A stretch of DNA of 64,000 bases from Pseudomonas sp. MYb60 (lineage in GTDB: Bacteria > Pseudomonadota > Gammaproteobacteria > Pseudomonadales > Pseudomonadaceae), in NCBI RefSeq assembly GCF_002979555.1, contig NZ_PCOZ01000002.1, positions 186,001 to 250,000 on the forward strand, given 5' to 3'. The notes beneath the pieces are model-generated. The model was not told the origin of the DNA, did not search any database, and worked only from the letters and a program-made list of their open reading frames with translations. Both the position numbers and the translations under genes were made by a program. Positions 56,057 through 64,000 of the stretch are shown one piece after another. How positions within the stretch are numbered: position 1 is the stretch's first letter; each line of letters begins with the position of its first letter.

Positions 56057-57286
56057 TCAACCTAAGGGTTTCGCAAGCTCCGGGAGGTCGCCGGTCAGGC
56101 CAAGGGCCTGGCGCACGAAGACGGCCTTGGCTTCGGGCATCTGGTCGACCATCTTCAACCCGGCGTTGCGCAACCAGCGCAGCGGCAGTTGATCGGCCTG
56201 GAACAGTCGCTCAAAACCTTCCATCGCCGCCATCAACGCCAGGTTGTGCGGCATGCGCCGACGCTCGTAGCGGCTCAACACCTTCACATCGGCCAGGCGC
56301 TCGCCGCGTTCGGTGGCTGCCAGGAGCACTTCGGCGAGTGTCGCTGCATCGAGGAAACCCAGGTTCACGCCCTGCCCCGCCAACGGATGAATCACGTGGG
56401 CAGCATCGCCGATCAACGCCAGGCCTTCGGCCACGTAGCGCTTGGCATGACGCTGGCGCAGCGGCACGCAGACACGCGGGTCGGCGCTGACCACCGTACC
56501 GAGACGCCCTTCGAAGGCACGCTCCAGTTCACGGCAGAAACGTTCATCGTCCAGCGCCATCAGGCGTTCGGACTCAGCCGGCGTGGTCGACCAGACAATC
56601 GAACACCAGTCCTCCTGCCCATCCCGCACCAGCGGCAAGAACGCCAGCGGGCCGGTGTCGGTGAAACGTTGCCAGGCCGTGCGCTGGTGCGGCTGGCTGC
56701 TGCGCACGCTGGTGACAATGGCGTTATGCAGGTAATCCCATTCGCGGGTGGCGGTGCCGGTCAGGCGGCGCACCGCGGAGTGGGCGCCATCGGCCGCCAC
56801 CACCAGCGGCGCACGCAAGGTGCGGCCATCGGCCAGGGTCAGCAGCCAGTCATCGCCGGAGCGGCGCATCTGCTCCAGGCGCGCATTGGCCAGCAGGCCG
56901 AGGTCGCAGTCGTGCAGGCGGTCGAGCAAGGCGTCCTGGACCACGCGGTTCTCGACGATATGCCCGAGCACCTCGGCGTGCACGCTGGCGGCCGAAAAGT
57001 GGATCTGGCCGGTGCCGCTGCCGTCCCACACCTGCATGTCACCGTAAGGGCTGGCGCGGCGCGAGACAATGCCGTCCCACACGCCCAGGCGTTCGAGGAT
57101 CCTCTGGCTGGCGGCCGACAAGGCGCTCACCCGGGGCTCGAAGGCCGCGTCCCGGTCGAACGGCTTGACGCTCAGCGGGCTGCCGTCGAGCAACAGCACT
57201 TGCAGGCCACTGCCTTGCAACGCCAGCGCCAGGGCGCTTCCGACCATTCCGGCCCCGACAATCAGCACATCTGCGCGCATGTCCAT
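56057..57286 (-). CDS. FAD-dependent ubiquinone-biosynthesis hydroxylase (UbiH/UbiI/VisC family)
   Basis: A 409-aa aromatic-ring hydroxylase. The FAD-binding GXGXXG is in VLIVGAGMVGSALALALQ (residues 7-24), and the GD motif that closes over FAD is in LALIGDAAHVIHPLAGQGVN. It probably acts at another ring position of ubiquinone than the UbiH at 57768-58955. I cannot separate UbiI, UbiF and VisC types from sequence. The start at 57286 is 3 bp after the DUF4442 gene; an ATG at 57280 is equally possible. Confidence 0.88.
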   Translation of the reverse strand: MDMRADVLIVGAGMVGSALALALQGSGLQVLLLDGSPLSVKPFDRDAAFEPRVSALSAASQRILERLGVWDGIVSRRASPYGDMQVWDGSGTGQIHFSAASVHAEVLGHIVENRVVQDALLDRLHDCDLGLLANARLEQMRRSGDDWLLTLADGRTLRAPLVVAADGAHSAVRRLTGTATREWDYLHNAIVTSVRSSQPHQRTAWQRFTDTGPLAFLPLVRDGQEDWCSIVWSTTPAESERLMALDDERFCRELERAFEGRLGTVVSADPRVCVPLRQRHAKRYVAEGLALIGDAAHVIHPLAGQGVNLGFLDAATLAEVLLAATERGERLADVKVLSRYERRRMPHNLALMAAMEGFERLFQADQLPLRWLRNAGLKMVDQMPEAKAVFVRQALGLTGDLPELAKPLG

Positions 57287-57289
57287 GGT

Positions 57290-57775
57290 TTAAGCCTGTC
57301 TCGCTCGCGGCTTGCGCCGCACGTAAAGGGTTTTATCGACCCGCGCCACCAGGGTGCCGGAGCCGTCATGAATCTCGACCTTGAGGTGGGGCAAGTATTT
57401 CTCGCCCCCTTCGGTCTGCCGACGAATCTCATCGAGCAACGCGTCGTCGATGGAAAATTCGGCGTACACCGGGCCTTTGCCCGGCGAGATGAAATCGATG
57501 CTCGCTGCCTTGTCCCACACGATGTAGTCGCGGCCGAGGTTCTCCATCAAGAGCAGCATGTAGAACGGATCGACCATCGAATACAGGCTGCCGCCAAACT
57601 GCGTGCCGACGTAGTTGCGGTTGTACCAGCCCAGGCCCATGCGCACTTTGACGTGGCGAAAATCAGCGCTCATGTGTTGCACGCTGACACCCGCGCCCAG
57701 GTACGGCGGATACAGGCTCATGACCCAGCGCAGCAGCCGCGCTTTACCGATGCGCGCAATCAGCCACTTACGCAT
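57290..57775 (-). CDS. DUF4442 hotdog-fold protein
   Basis: A 161-aa thioesterase-like (hotdog fold) protein of the DUF4442 family: LYPPYLGAGVSVQHMSADFR, RMGLGWYNRNYVGTQFGGSL and WDKAASIDFISPGKGPVYAE. Catalytic function is unknown. It overlaps the ubiH 3' end by 8 bp and is followed 3 bp later by the second hydroxylase, so it is in the middle of the ubiquinone operon. The start at 57775 is MRKWLIARIGKARLL. Confidence 0.85.
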   Translation of the reverse strand: MRKWLIARIGKARLLRWVMSLYPPYLGAGVSVQHMSADFRHVKVRMGLGWYNRNYVGTQFGGSLYSMVDPFYMLLLMENLGRDYIVWDKAASIDFISPGKGPVYAEFSIDDALLDEIRRQTEGGEKYLPHLKVEIHDGSGTLVARVDKTLYVRRKPRARQA

Positions 57776-58955
57776 CGGGCCGCGTGCCCAGGCCCATGGC
57801 TTGACGAGCGAACCAGCGCTTGGCCGGCGGCAGCAGGTCCAGCCCGAGCAGGCCCATGTTGCGCCCGAGGGCCACCAGCGGTTGGGCACTGCCAAACAGA
57901 CGCGTGACCTGGTCGGAGAAGCCTACGGTGAGGCTCTGGTCCAGGCGTTGGCGCTCGCGGTAACCCTGCAACGTGGCCAGGTCGCCCGGCACCTGCGGCC
58001 CTGCCAGCAAGGCCTCGGCCAGGGCCACCGCATCGCGCAGGGACAGGTTGAACCCCTGCCCGGCAATCGGGTGCAGGCTGTGGGCGGCATTGCCGAGGAT
58101 CGCCAGGTGGGAACGCACTTGCTCCTCGGCTTCCACCAGCGTCAGCGGATACAGATGACGCACCCCCACTTGTTTCAGGGTGCCCAGGCGGTAACCGAAA
58201 ACGCCCTGCAATTCGCTGAGGAAACTGCGCTCGTCGAGGTTGGCCAGGCGCTGGGCGTCCATGCCGATGCGCGTCCATACCAGTGCGCAGCGGTTGTCCG
58301 GCAACGGCAACAGGGCCATCGGGCCTTCGTCGGTGAAACGTTCGAAGGCCTCGCCGTTATGGGCTTCGCTCGGTGTGATGTTGGCGATGAGCGCGCTCTG
58401 GTTGTACGGGCGGGTTTTCACGCCAATGCCCAGCTGTTCGCGCAGACCAGAGCGGCCACCGTCGGCCAGGACCGCGAGGTCGCACTCCAGCACGGTTTCA
58501 TCGTTGAGGGTCAGGCGATAGCCATCGGCAAGCGGCTCCATGCGCGTGACTTCGGCCGGGCAACGCCAGCTGACCACGTCCTTGTCCAGGCCCTGCCACA
58601 GGCATTGGCCCAGCCAGGCATTTTCGACCACGTAGCCCAAGGCCGGCACGCCCTCCTCCATGGCAGACAAGCGCGCGGTGGAGAAGCGGCCCCGGTCCGA
58701 TACGTGAATCTGCTTGATCGGCTCGGCGCGGCGGGAAATGTCCTGCCACAGCCCCAGCCGCTGATAAATCTGCCGCGCACCATAGGACAACGCCGAAGAA
58801 CGCGCATCGTAGCTCGGCTGGTAGCTGTCGCCCGGAGCGAAGGGCTCGATCAGCACGATCTTCCAGCCCCGCGCCTTGGCCCCGGCCTGCAACGCCAGCG
58901 CCAGGCTGGCGCCCACCAGACCGCCACCGATGATGGCCAGGTTGACCCGGCTCAT
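57768..58955 (-). CDS. ubiH: UbiH, 2-octaprenyl-6-methoxyphenol hydroxylase
   Basis: A 395-aa FAD monooxygenase of ubiquinone synthesis. The FAD motif is LAIIGGGLVGASLALALQAG (residues 6-25), and the second FAD motif is LAILGNAAHSLHPIAGQGFN. It overlaps pepP by 4 bp (58952-58955), the classic pepP-ubiH arrangement, and overlaps the DUF4442 start by 8 bp. Confidence 0.93.
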   Translation of the reverse strand: MSRVNLAIIGGGLVGASLALALQAGAKARGWKIVLIEPFAPGDSYQPSYDARSSALSYGARQIYQRLGLWQDISRRAEPIKQIHVSDRGRFSTARLSAMEEGVPALGYVVENAWLGQCLWQGLDKDVVSWRCPAEVTRMEPLADGYRLTLNDETVLECDLAVLADGGRSGLREQLGIGVKTRPYNQSALIANITPSEAHNGEAFERFTDEGPMALLPLPDNRCALVWTRIGMDAQRLANLDERSFLSELQGVFGYRLGTLKQVGVRHLYPLTLVEAEEQVRSHLAILGNAAHSLHPIAGQGFNLSLRDAVALAEALLAGPQVPGDLATLQGYRERQRLDQSLTVGFSDQVTRLFGSAQPLVALGRNMGLLGLDLLPPAKRWFARQAMGLGTRPDA

Positions 58956-60274
58956 CGGGCAGCCGCCATCAGCGCTTCGATGTCGGCGACGGCCTTGGGC
59001 ACGCCGCCGGTCAGGATTTCACAGCCTTGCTTGGTCACTACCACGTCGTCCTCGATGCGTACGCCAATGCCACGCCATTTCTTTGCCACGTTCGGGTGAT
59101 CCGGCGCGATGTAGATGCCCGGCTCAACGGTCAACGCCATACCGACTTCCAGCACACGCCATTCACCGCCCACCTTGTACTCGCCCACATCATGCACATC
59201 CATGCCCAGCCAATGGCCGGCGCGGTGCATGTAGAACGCCTTATAGGCTTCGCTGGCGATCAACTCGTCGACGTCACCTTGCAACAATCCCAACGCCACC
59301 AGGCCGCTGGTGATCACTCGCACCGTAGCCTCATGGGCCTGGTTCCAATGCTTGTTCGGGGCGATCTCGGCAAACGCGGCTTCCTGGGACGCCAGCACGA
59401 TCTCGTAGATCGCCTTCTGTTCGGGCGAAAACCGGCCGTTGACCGGCCAGGTGCGGGTGATGTCGCTGGCGTAGCAGTCGATCTCGCAACCGGCGTCGAT
59501 CAGCACCAGGTCGCCGTCCTTGAGCACGGCGTCATTCTGCTGGTAATGCAGGATGCAGCTGTTGCGCCCGGCGGCGACGATGGAGCCGTAGGCGGGCATC
59601 TTCGCGCCGCCCTTGCGAAATTCGTAATCCAGTTCGGCTTCGAGGCTGAATTCGTGCAACCCGGCGCGACTGGCCTGCATCGCCCGGATATGGGCGGCGC
59701 AGGAAATTCGCGCGGCTTCACGCATCACCTTCACTTCTGCCGCCGATTTATACAGGCGCATGTCGTGGAGCAGATGATCCAGGGCAACGAACTCGTTCGG
59801 CGGCTGGGCGCCGAGGTGCGCCTTGGAACGGATCACGTTGATCCACTCCATCAGGTGGCGGTCGAATTCGGCATTGCTGCCCATGGCCGAATACACCCGG
59901 TCGCGGCCTTCGATCAGGCCGGGCAGGATGTCGTCGATATCGGTGATGGGGAATGCGTCGTCTGCGCCGAAGTCACGGATCGCGCCTTCGGTGCCGGCGC
60001 GCAGGCCGTCCCACAGTTCGCGTTCGGCGTTGCGCTCGCGGCAGAACACCACGTACTCGCCGTGCTGGCGACCGGGCATCAGCACGATCACCGCTTCCGG
60101 CTCGGGGAAACCGCTCAGGTACTGGAAGTCGCTGTCCTGGCGGTACACGTGCTCGACATCACGGTTGCGAATGGCCACGGCGGCGGCCGGCAGGATCGCG
60201 ATGCTGTTGGGTTCCATCTGCGCCATGAGCGCCTTGCGACGCCGGGTGTATTCCGCTCTGGGGATATGAATCAT
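58952..60274 (-). CDS. pepP: PepP, Xaa-Pro aminopeptidase P (M24B)
   Basis: A 440-aa metallopeptidase that removes N-terminal residues before proline. Metal ligands are the two Asp in VLIDAGCEIDCYASDITRTW, the His in HRAGHWLGMDVHD, and late Glu residues in LTVEPGIY and VRIEDDVVVT. The N-terminal domain begins MIHIPRAEYTRRRKALMAQM. It is the second gene of a ygfB-pepP-ubiH operon. Confidence 0.95.
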   Translation of the reverse strand: MIHIPRAEYTRRRKALMAQMEPNSIAILPAAAVAIRNRDVEHVYRQDSDFQYLSGFPEPEAVIVLMPGRQHGEYVVFCRERNAERELWDGLRAGTEGAIRDFGADDAFPITDIDDILPGLIEGRDRVYSAMGSNAEFDRHLMEWINVIRSKAHLGAQPPNEFVALDHLLHDMRLYKSAAEVKVMREAARISCAAHIRAMQASRAGLHEFSLEAELDYEFRKGGAKMPAYGSIVAAGRNSCILHYQQNDAVLKDGDLVLIDAGCEIDCYASDITRTWPVNGRFSPEQKAIYEIVLASQEAAFAEIAPNKHWNQAHEATVRVITSGLVALGLLQGDVDELIASEAYKAFYMHRAGHWLGMDVHDVGEYKVGGEWRVLEVGMALTVEPGIYIAPDHPNVAKKWRGIGVRIEDDVVVTKQGCEILTGGVPKAVADIEALMAAAR

Positions 60275-60294
60275 GGGCAGATGGGCTTCCTTTC

Positions 60295-60852
60295 TCAGTG
60301 CAGCGACGGCTTGGGTGCGGCCGGTTCAGCGGACTTGCGGGTCTCGGTGAACAGCAGCAGCGGCGCGACGCGCAGGTACTCCATGACTTCCATGTAGTCG
60401 CCTTCGCCGTCTTCGGACTCTTCCAGGGCGTCTTGCACCTGGGAGATGGCCGCCAGGTCCTGCAATACTTCCTTGGCGTCGGTGCTCAGTTCCAGGCCGC
60501 CGGCGTTGACGCCGAAACCGTGAAGGAAGCCCTGGCACCATTGGCCCAGCGCGGCAGCGCGCTCGGTGAGCGGCGCGTCGTCGGTCGGCAGCAGCAGGAC
60601 CACGGTGACGTCATCACCGGTCAGCTCGCCCTTGACCATTTCCTGCAGGCCGATCAGTGCGTTACGCACGTTGTCTTCGGGTTCTTTTTCCAGCAGTTCG
60701 GCCACATCGGCCAGCCAGTTGTCGGCATCGAAGCCTACGCCGGTGCAGCTGCGGCCCAGCAACACGCCGTGCAGTTCGGCAGGCGAGCAAGGGTGGCCGC
60801 TGGTGCTCAGCAGTTTGGAAAAAGCGTCGTACGGGGAGTTCTGAATGGGCAT
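60295..60852 (-). CDS. YgfB/UPF0149-family protein
   Basis: A 185-aa cytoplasmic acidic protein of the UPF0149 family: [40 protein letters not shown] and [20 protein letters not shown]. It is the usual gene before pepP. In P. aeruginosa the homologue has been linked to control of antibiotic-resistance gene expression. It is divergent from the TIGR02449 gene and zapA. Confidence 0.9.
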   Translation of the reverse strand: MPIQNSPYDAFSKLLSTSGHPCSPAELHGVLLGRSCTGVGFDADNWLADVAELLEKEPEDNVRNALIGLQEMVKGELTGDDVTVVLLLPTDDAPLTERAAALGQWCQGFLHGFGVNAGGLELSTDAKEVLQDLAAISQVQDALEESEDGEGDYMEVMEYLRVAPLLLFTETRKSAEPAAPKPSLH

Positions 60853-60990
60853 GGTGAGCTAGGCGCCAGACGGCGCAATGTCTAGAATGGAGCGCTGTAT
60901 CCTAGCACCGGCAGACGTACCAAGACTATCAAGGGCGTCAGATCGTTTATCCTGCAGTTGCCATTCATCAGACAAATCCAGTGGAACCCA

Positions 60991-61200
60991 ATGGAAGACA
61001 CCGACCTGCAAGCGCTGATGGCCAGACTCGAACTGCTAATTGATCGGGTCGAGCAACTTAAGAGTCAAAATGGACTCCTACTAGCTCAGGAAAAAACCTG
61101 GCGCGAGGAACGCGCTCACCTCATTGAAAAAAACGAAATCGCCCGGCGTAAGGTCGAATCGATGATTTCGCGCCTGAAGGCCCTGGAGCAAGACTCATGA
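60991..61200 (+). CDS. TIGR02449-family short coiled-coil protein
   Basis: A 69-aa protein, almost entirely coiled coil: MEDTDLQALMARLELLIDRV with heptads through LIEKNEIARRKVESMISRLK. TIGR02449 proteins lie beside zapA in gammaproteobacteria and are thought to work with it at the division ring (a ZapB-like role is a guess). The 3' end overlaps zapA by 4 bp (ATGA), so the two are coupled. The start at 60991 is preferred over 60958. Confidence 0.85.
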   Translation: MEDTDLQALMARLELLIDRVEQLKSQNGLLLAQEKTWREERAHLIEKNEIARRKVESMISRLKALEQDS

Positions 61201-61514
61201 GTTCAAGCAATAGCGTCACCGTGCAGATCCTGGATAAAGAATATTCGATCATCTGCCCCCAGGAAGAGCGCAACAACCTGGTGAGCGCTGCCCGCTACCT
61301 GGATGGCAAGATGCGTGAGATCCGCAGCAGCGGCAAAGTCATCGGTGCCGACCGTATCGCCGTGATGGCCGCGCTGAACATCACTCACGACCTGCTGCAC
61401 AAGCAGGAGCGCCCCGATGTGCAGGCCAGCGGGTCGACCCGCGAGCAGGTGCGTGACCTGCTGGAACGCGTTGATCTGGTGCTGTCCAGCGACACAGACG
61501 CATCCAAGGGCTGA
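61197..61514 (+). CDS. zapA: ZapA, cell-division FtsZ-ring protein
   Basis: A 105-aa FtsZ-crosslinking protein. The N-terminal fold SVTVQILDKEYSIICPQEER is family-typical, and the C-terminal half is a coiled coil ending in LLERVDLVLSSDTDASKG. It overlaps the upstream coiled-coil gene by 4 bp and is followed by 6S RNA, a conserved order in gammaproteobacteria. Confidence 0.94.
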   Translation: MSSSNSVTVQILDKEYSIICPQEERNNLVSAARYLDGKMREIRSSGKVIGADRIAVMAALNITHDLLHKQERPDVQASGSTREQVRDLLERVDLVLSSDTDASKG

Positions 61515-61545
61515 TTGCCGAGTCGGTTTAAGGTATACTCGCCCC

Positions 61546-61725
61546 ACTCCCTGGCGTGTTTGCCAGTCGGCGATGTCCCTGAGCCGATTCGCACTACCCT
61601 GGAAGTTGCACGTTGGGCTGGTGTGCATGTCCGCTAGACGGAAAGCCTGAAAGCCTACTGCTTCTTCCACCTTGAACTTTCGGGTTCAAGGGCTAAGTCG
61701 ACAGCGGCTCTGTCGGGGAGCCTGA
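61546..61725 (+). ncRNA. ssrS: 6S RNA
   Basis: About 180 nt, between zapA and fthC as in other gammaproteobacteria. It binds the sigma-70 RNA polymerase holoenzyme and lowers transcription in stationary phase. A TATACT -10 element (61534-61539) ends 7 bp before the proposed 5' end. The ends can pair (CTCCC at 61547-61551 with GGGAG at 61716-61720). The conserved inner region GATGTCCCTGAGCCGAT and the late hairpin CTTGAAC-TTTCGG-GTTCAAG match Pseudomonas 6S RNA. The exact ends are approximate. Confidence 0.92.
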
Positions 61726-61737
61726 ATTCCCAAACTC

Positions 61738-61766
61738 AATGCCAGTCTTCGGACTGGCATTGTTTT
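61738..61766 (+). terminator. Terminator after 6S RNA
   Basis: Stem AATGCCAGTC (61738-61747), tetraloop TTCG, stem GACTGGCATT (61752-61761), then GTTTT. It lies 15 bp before the fthC start. Confidence 0.85.
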
Positions 61767-61780
61767 ATGAGCCGGAACCC

Positions 61781-62410
61781 ATGACCGAACCTGCGCCGCT
61801 CTCTCGTCCGCAACTTCGACGCATGTTGCGCAAAGCCCGTCGCGAACTCACGCCGAGCGAGCAGCGCAAGGCCGCCCAAGGCCTGTTTCGGCAACTGGCA
61901 CAGCACCCGCTGTTTCGCCGCTCCAGGCATATCTCCCTGTATTTACCGACGGACGGTGAAATCGATCCGCGCCTGCTGCTGCGCGCTGCCCAGCGTCGGG
62001 GCAAGGCCACCTACCTGCCGGTGCTCAGCGCCTGGCCACGGACCAAGATGGTGTTCCAGCGCGTGCGGCCCGGCGAAAAGCTGCGGCCCAATCGCTTCCG
62101 GATCCTGGAGCCGCGCATCAACCTCGGCCAACAACGCGCGGTGTGGGCACTGAACCTGGTATTGCTGCCCTTGGTAGGCTTCGATGAAACTGGCGGGCGC
62201 CTGGGCATGGGCGGAGGATTCTACGACCGTAGCCTCGCCTATCTCGCCCGGCGCCAGAACTGGCGCGCACCGACGCTGCTGGGCCTGGCCCATGAATGTC
62301 AGAAGGTCGAACGCCTGACGCAGGCAAGTTGGGATGTGCCGCTGGCTGGCACGGTGACGGACAAAAGATGGTATATCGCAGAGGCACCACTGGAGTCAGC
62401 AGTGCCTTGA
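61781..62410 (+). CDS. fthC: 5-formyltetrahydrofolate cyclo-ligase (YgfA)
   Basis: A 209-aa ATP-dependent enzyme converting 5-formyl-THF to 5,10-methenyl-THF. Motifs are RKARRELTPSEQRKAAQGLF near the N-terminus and the ATP/phosphate loop GGRLGMGGGFYDRSLAY. It directly follows 6S RNA, the conserved ssrS-ygfA linkage. The start at 61781 (MTEPAPLSRPQLRRM) lies after the terminator; a frame open from 61739 would run through it and is unlikely. Confidence 0.93.
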   Translation: MTEPAPLSRPQLRRMLRKARRELTPSEQRKAAQGLFRQLAQHPLFRRSRHISLYLPTDGEIDPRLLLRAAQRRGKATYLPVLSAWPRTKMVFQRVRPGEKLRPNRFRILEPRINLGQQRAVWALNLVLLPLVGFDETGGRLGMGGGFYDRSLAYLARRQNWRAPTLLGLAHECQKVERLTQASWDVPLAGTVTDKRWYIAEAPLESAVP

Positions 62411-62417
62411 GGAAGGG

Positions 62418-62567
62418 TCAGCGCTTGAACGGTTGCGGCTGTTGCTGAGTCAACTCGATGGGCGCATCGGTCTTGTTCGACCACAAGCTTTGCGCATACC
62501 CGGTGGTCACGACGCCCAGACCAAACAAAATCACCAAAATCCATAGTAAATCCGGTTTACGTTGCAT
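62418..62567 (-). CDS. Small single-helix membrane protein
   Basis: A 49-aa frame: MQRKPDLLWILVILFGLGVV, TTGYAQSLWSNKTDAPIELT and QQQPQPFKR. It has one hydrophobic helix (residues 7-21) with basic residues on its N-terminal side. A purine-rich GGGGGG ribosome binding site lies 6 bp before the ATG at 62567. The gene ends 7 bp from fthC. No known family name; no function assigned. Confidence 0.75.
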   Translation of the reverse strand: MQRKPDLLWILVILFGLGVVTTGYAQSLWSNKTDAPIELTQQQPQPFKR

Positions 62568-62761
62568 CGATTGCCCCCCTTCAGGCACCTCGTACACGAT
62601 GACAACAACGTTCCAAAGTAGTCCGTTGCAGCGGCGTCAAGCTTAAAAGCCGGCATTCTGCGGTAACGTGAACCAACACGCAAACCTTGGCGCCAACCGA
62701 CTGTCGGTTTGTCATTAAATTGCCCGACAACTTGCCCAATCCCATTTTCAGGAGCGCAAAA

Positions 62762-63211
62762 ATGGCCTATTGGCTGATGAAATCCGAGCCCGACGAGCTC
62801 TCGATCAAGGGCTTGGAAAAGCTCGGCGAGGCCCGTTGGGACGGGGTACGCAACTATCAGGCGCGCAACTTCCTGCGCGCCATGGCCGAGGGTGACACGT
62901 TCTTCTTCTACCACTCCAGTTGCCCGGAGCCGGGGATTGCCGGCATCGGCAAAATCATCAAGGCGGCGTATCCAGACCCCACCGCACTCGATCCGCAAAG
63001 TCACTATTTCGATGCCAAGGCCAGCACGGAAAAAAACCCGTGGAGCGCTATCGACGTGGCCCACGTCGAGACGTTTCCCCGCGTGCTGGGCCTTGGCTAT
63101 CTAAAGCAGCAAGCCGCCCTTGCCGAACTGCCGCTGGTGCAAAAAGGCAGCCGGCTATCGGTAATGCCGGTGACCGCCGAGCAATGGGTGGCGGTCCTCG
63201 GGTTGCGCTGA
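62762..63211 (+). CDS. EVE-domain protein
   Basis: A 149-aa PUA-like EVE-fold protein. The start MAYWLMKSEPDELSIKGLEK and VRNYQARNFLRAMAEGDTFF then FYHSSC are family-typical; the fold binds modified bases in nucleic acids in characterised members. Which modification is read here is unknown. The start at 62762 follows CAGGAG at 62750-62755. It is convergent with the FliL-like gene, 4 bp away. Confidence 0.93.
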   Translation: MAYWLMKSEPDELSIKGLEKLGEARWDGVRNYQARNFLRAMAEGDTFFFYHSSCPEPGIAGIGKIIKAAYPDPTALDPQSHYFDAKASTEKNPWSAIDVAHVETFPRVLGLGYLKQQAALAELPLVQKGSRLSVMPVTAEQWVAVLGLR

Positions 63212-63215
63212 GGCG

Positions 63216-63623
63216 TTACTGGATGATGAGGTTGTTGAACAACAGGTCTTCCACCACCGGCTTGCCGGTCTCGTCGTTCATCACTTGCTGAGTCTGCTTC
63301 AGGGCTTCCTGACGCAACTTCTCTTTGCCTTCCACGGTGCTCATGGTCTCGTTGGTCTGTTGGGTAAACAGCGCCACCAATTGGTTGCGGATCAACGCGT
63401 CATTGGCTTTGACCGCGGCGGCGGCTTCGGTGCCGGTCACGCGCAGGGCGATGTCGGCCTTGTAGACCTTGAGCTTGGCCGTGCCATCCAGGCCATAGTT
63501 GCCCACGAACGGCGGGCTCAGGCTGATATAGCTGACTTTCGGCGCCTCGCCCTCTTTGGCTTCTTCGGCCTGGGCTGCCATCGGCAAGGTCAGGGCCAGC
63601 ATCAACAGGATCCACGCTTTCAC
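63216..63623 (-). CDS. Exported FliL-like protein
   Basis: A 135-aa protein with a cleavable signal peptide (MKAWILLMLALTLPMAAQA) and a FliL-type domain (VSYISLSPPFVGNYGLDGTA and LKVYKADIALRVTG, then ALIRNQLVALFTQQTNETMS). FliL normally is about 160-180 aa with a non-cleaved membrane helix and works at the flagellar motor; no flagellar genes are near. The name in databases (flagellar basal body-associated FliL family) may mislead. Confidence 0.82.
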   Translation of the reverse strand: MKAWILLMLALTLPMAAQAEEAKEGEAPKVSYISLSPPFVGNYGLDGTAKLKVYKADIALRVTGTEAAAAVKANDALIRNQLVALFTQQTNETMSTVEGKEKLRQEALKQTQQVMNDETGKPVVEDLLFNNLIIQ

Positions 63624-63772
63624 AATTCATTCCTCACATTCGGTGGCAGGTAGCATAACGCTAGCCAGGCAGAGCACAAGCTTATGGCGACTTATCAGGC
63701 CCGGGCATGCTCGTTGACCCACCCGGTTACCCTCCTACACTTATCGGCCACGACCCCCAAAGGAATAGTCCG

Positions 63773-64000
63773 ATGAAAGCTGTGCTGTGCAAAGCCTTCG
63801 GCCCCGCCGAAAACCTCGTGCTGGAAGATGTCGAAAGCCCGGCGATCAAGAAGAACGAAATCCTGCTGGACGTGCACGCCGCCGGGGTCAATTTCCCGGA
63901 CACCCTGATCATCGAAGGCAAGTACCAGTTCAAGCCGCCATTTCCGTTCTCGCCGGGTGGCGAGGCGGCGGGTGTGGTCCGTGAAGTCGGGGAAAAGGTC
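63773..64000 (+). CDS. NADPH:quinone oxidoreductase (zinc-independent MDR), 5' part only
   Basis: The first 76 residues of a quinone-oxidoreductase/crotonyl-CoA-reductase-like medium-chain reductase: MKAVLCKAFGPAENLVLEDV, VHAAGVNFPDTLIIEGKYQF and FPFSPGGEAAGVVREVGEKV. NFPD where alcohol dehydrogenases have zinc ligands indicates the zinc-free quinone-reductase branch. An AAAGGAA ribosome binding site lies before the ATG at 63773. The frame is open to the window end; the usual length is about 325 aa. Confidence 0.9.
   Translation, partial: MKAVLCKAFGPAENLVLEDVESPAIKKNEILLDVHAAGVNFPDTLIIEGKYQFKPPFPFSPGGEAAGVVREVGEKV

Noticed and set aside
56189..60397. Three long + strand frames opposite the ubiquinone hydroxylases and pepP
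   Set aside because: Antisense artefacts; the reverse-strand proteins have intact cofactor and metal motifs.

Overview
The window is about 64 kb of GC-rich, densely packed chromosome from a fluorescent pseudomonad, most likely the Pseudomonas fluorescens group. Three things point there: the gene content and local order (rppH-ptsP, the spu polyamine operon, ssuEADCBF-lsfA, argA-argE, ubiH-pepP-zapA-6S RNA-fthC), the GC-rich third codon positions, and many short REP-type palindromes built on cores such as GGGGGC-TT-GCCCCC and GAGC-TT-GCTC. No rRNA, tRNA, CRISPR array, insertion sequence, integrase or prophage gene was seen. Most of the window looks like vertically inherited core genome.

Layout. 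1-6.3 kb: ptsP (cut by the window edge) and rppH, a HAD phosphatase, a DUF2269 membrane protein, ilvA and rpiA. 6.3-8.2 kb: two tandem SdiA-regulated-domain proteins. 8.4-12 kb: an FAH-family hydrolase and a D-2-hydroxyglutarate dehydrogenase, divergent from serA. 12-16.8 kb: small proteins, including a DUF4399 protein, a binding protein lacking its second lobe, a DUF523 protein, a 2OG-Fe(II) dioxygenase, a DUF2059-like protein, an alpha/beta hydrolase and a thioredoxin-like protein with CXC motifs. 16.8-21 kb: a penicillin/acyl-homoserine-lactone acylase, a GlxA-type regulator and an HD protein. 21.2-31.6 kb: polyamine uptake and gamma-glutamyl catabolism (spuB-spuC-spuD-spuE-spuF-spuG-spuH, and divergent spuI). 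32.5-41.2 kb: a sulphur-scavenging block (ssuEADCBF, the 1-Cys peroxiredoxin lsfA, an OprD-type porin, a lone tauA). 41.3-51.4 kb: argA, argE, a CYTH/CHAD triphosphatase, an Lrp-type regulator divergent from a small ACT-like protein, an orphan GspE/PilB ATPase, an SPFH-NfeD pair, a DUF2388 protein and a DegT-type aminotransferase. 51.4-56 kb: gcvT-gcvH and a ferric-iron ABC permease with its binding protein. 56-64 kb: two ubiquinone-pathway hydroxylases flanking a DUF4442 protein, pepP, a YgfB-family protein, then zapA, 6S RNA, fthC, an EVE-domain protein, a secreted FliL-like protein and the start of a quinone oxidoreductase.

How the genes work together. SerA and D-2-hydroxyglutarate dehydrogenase form a known metabolic couple in Pseudomonas and are divergent here. 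The Spu proteins import polyamines and start their gamma-glutamyl catabolism. The Ssu proteins import alkanesulfonates and desulfonate them with FMNH2 supplied by SsuE.

The most interesting non-coding signals are: (1) REP doublets placed directly behind periplasmic binding-protein genes inside two ABC operons, as at malE-malF of E. coli; (2) matching AT-rich palindromes about 65-95 bp upstream of both ssuE and lsfA, a candidate sulphur-regulon operator; (3) a hairpin that hides the ribosome binding site of the ACT-like gene. I found no convincing new defence or mobile system. All calls come from reading the sequence; no database search was run.
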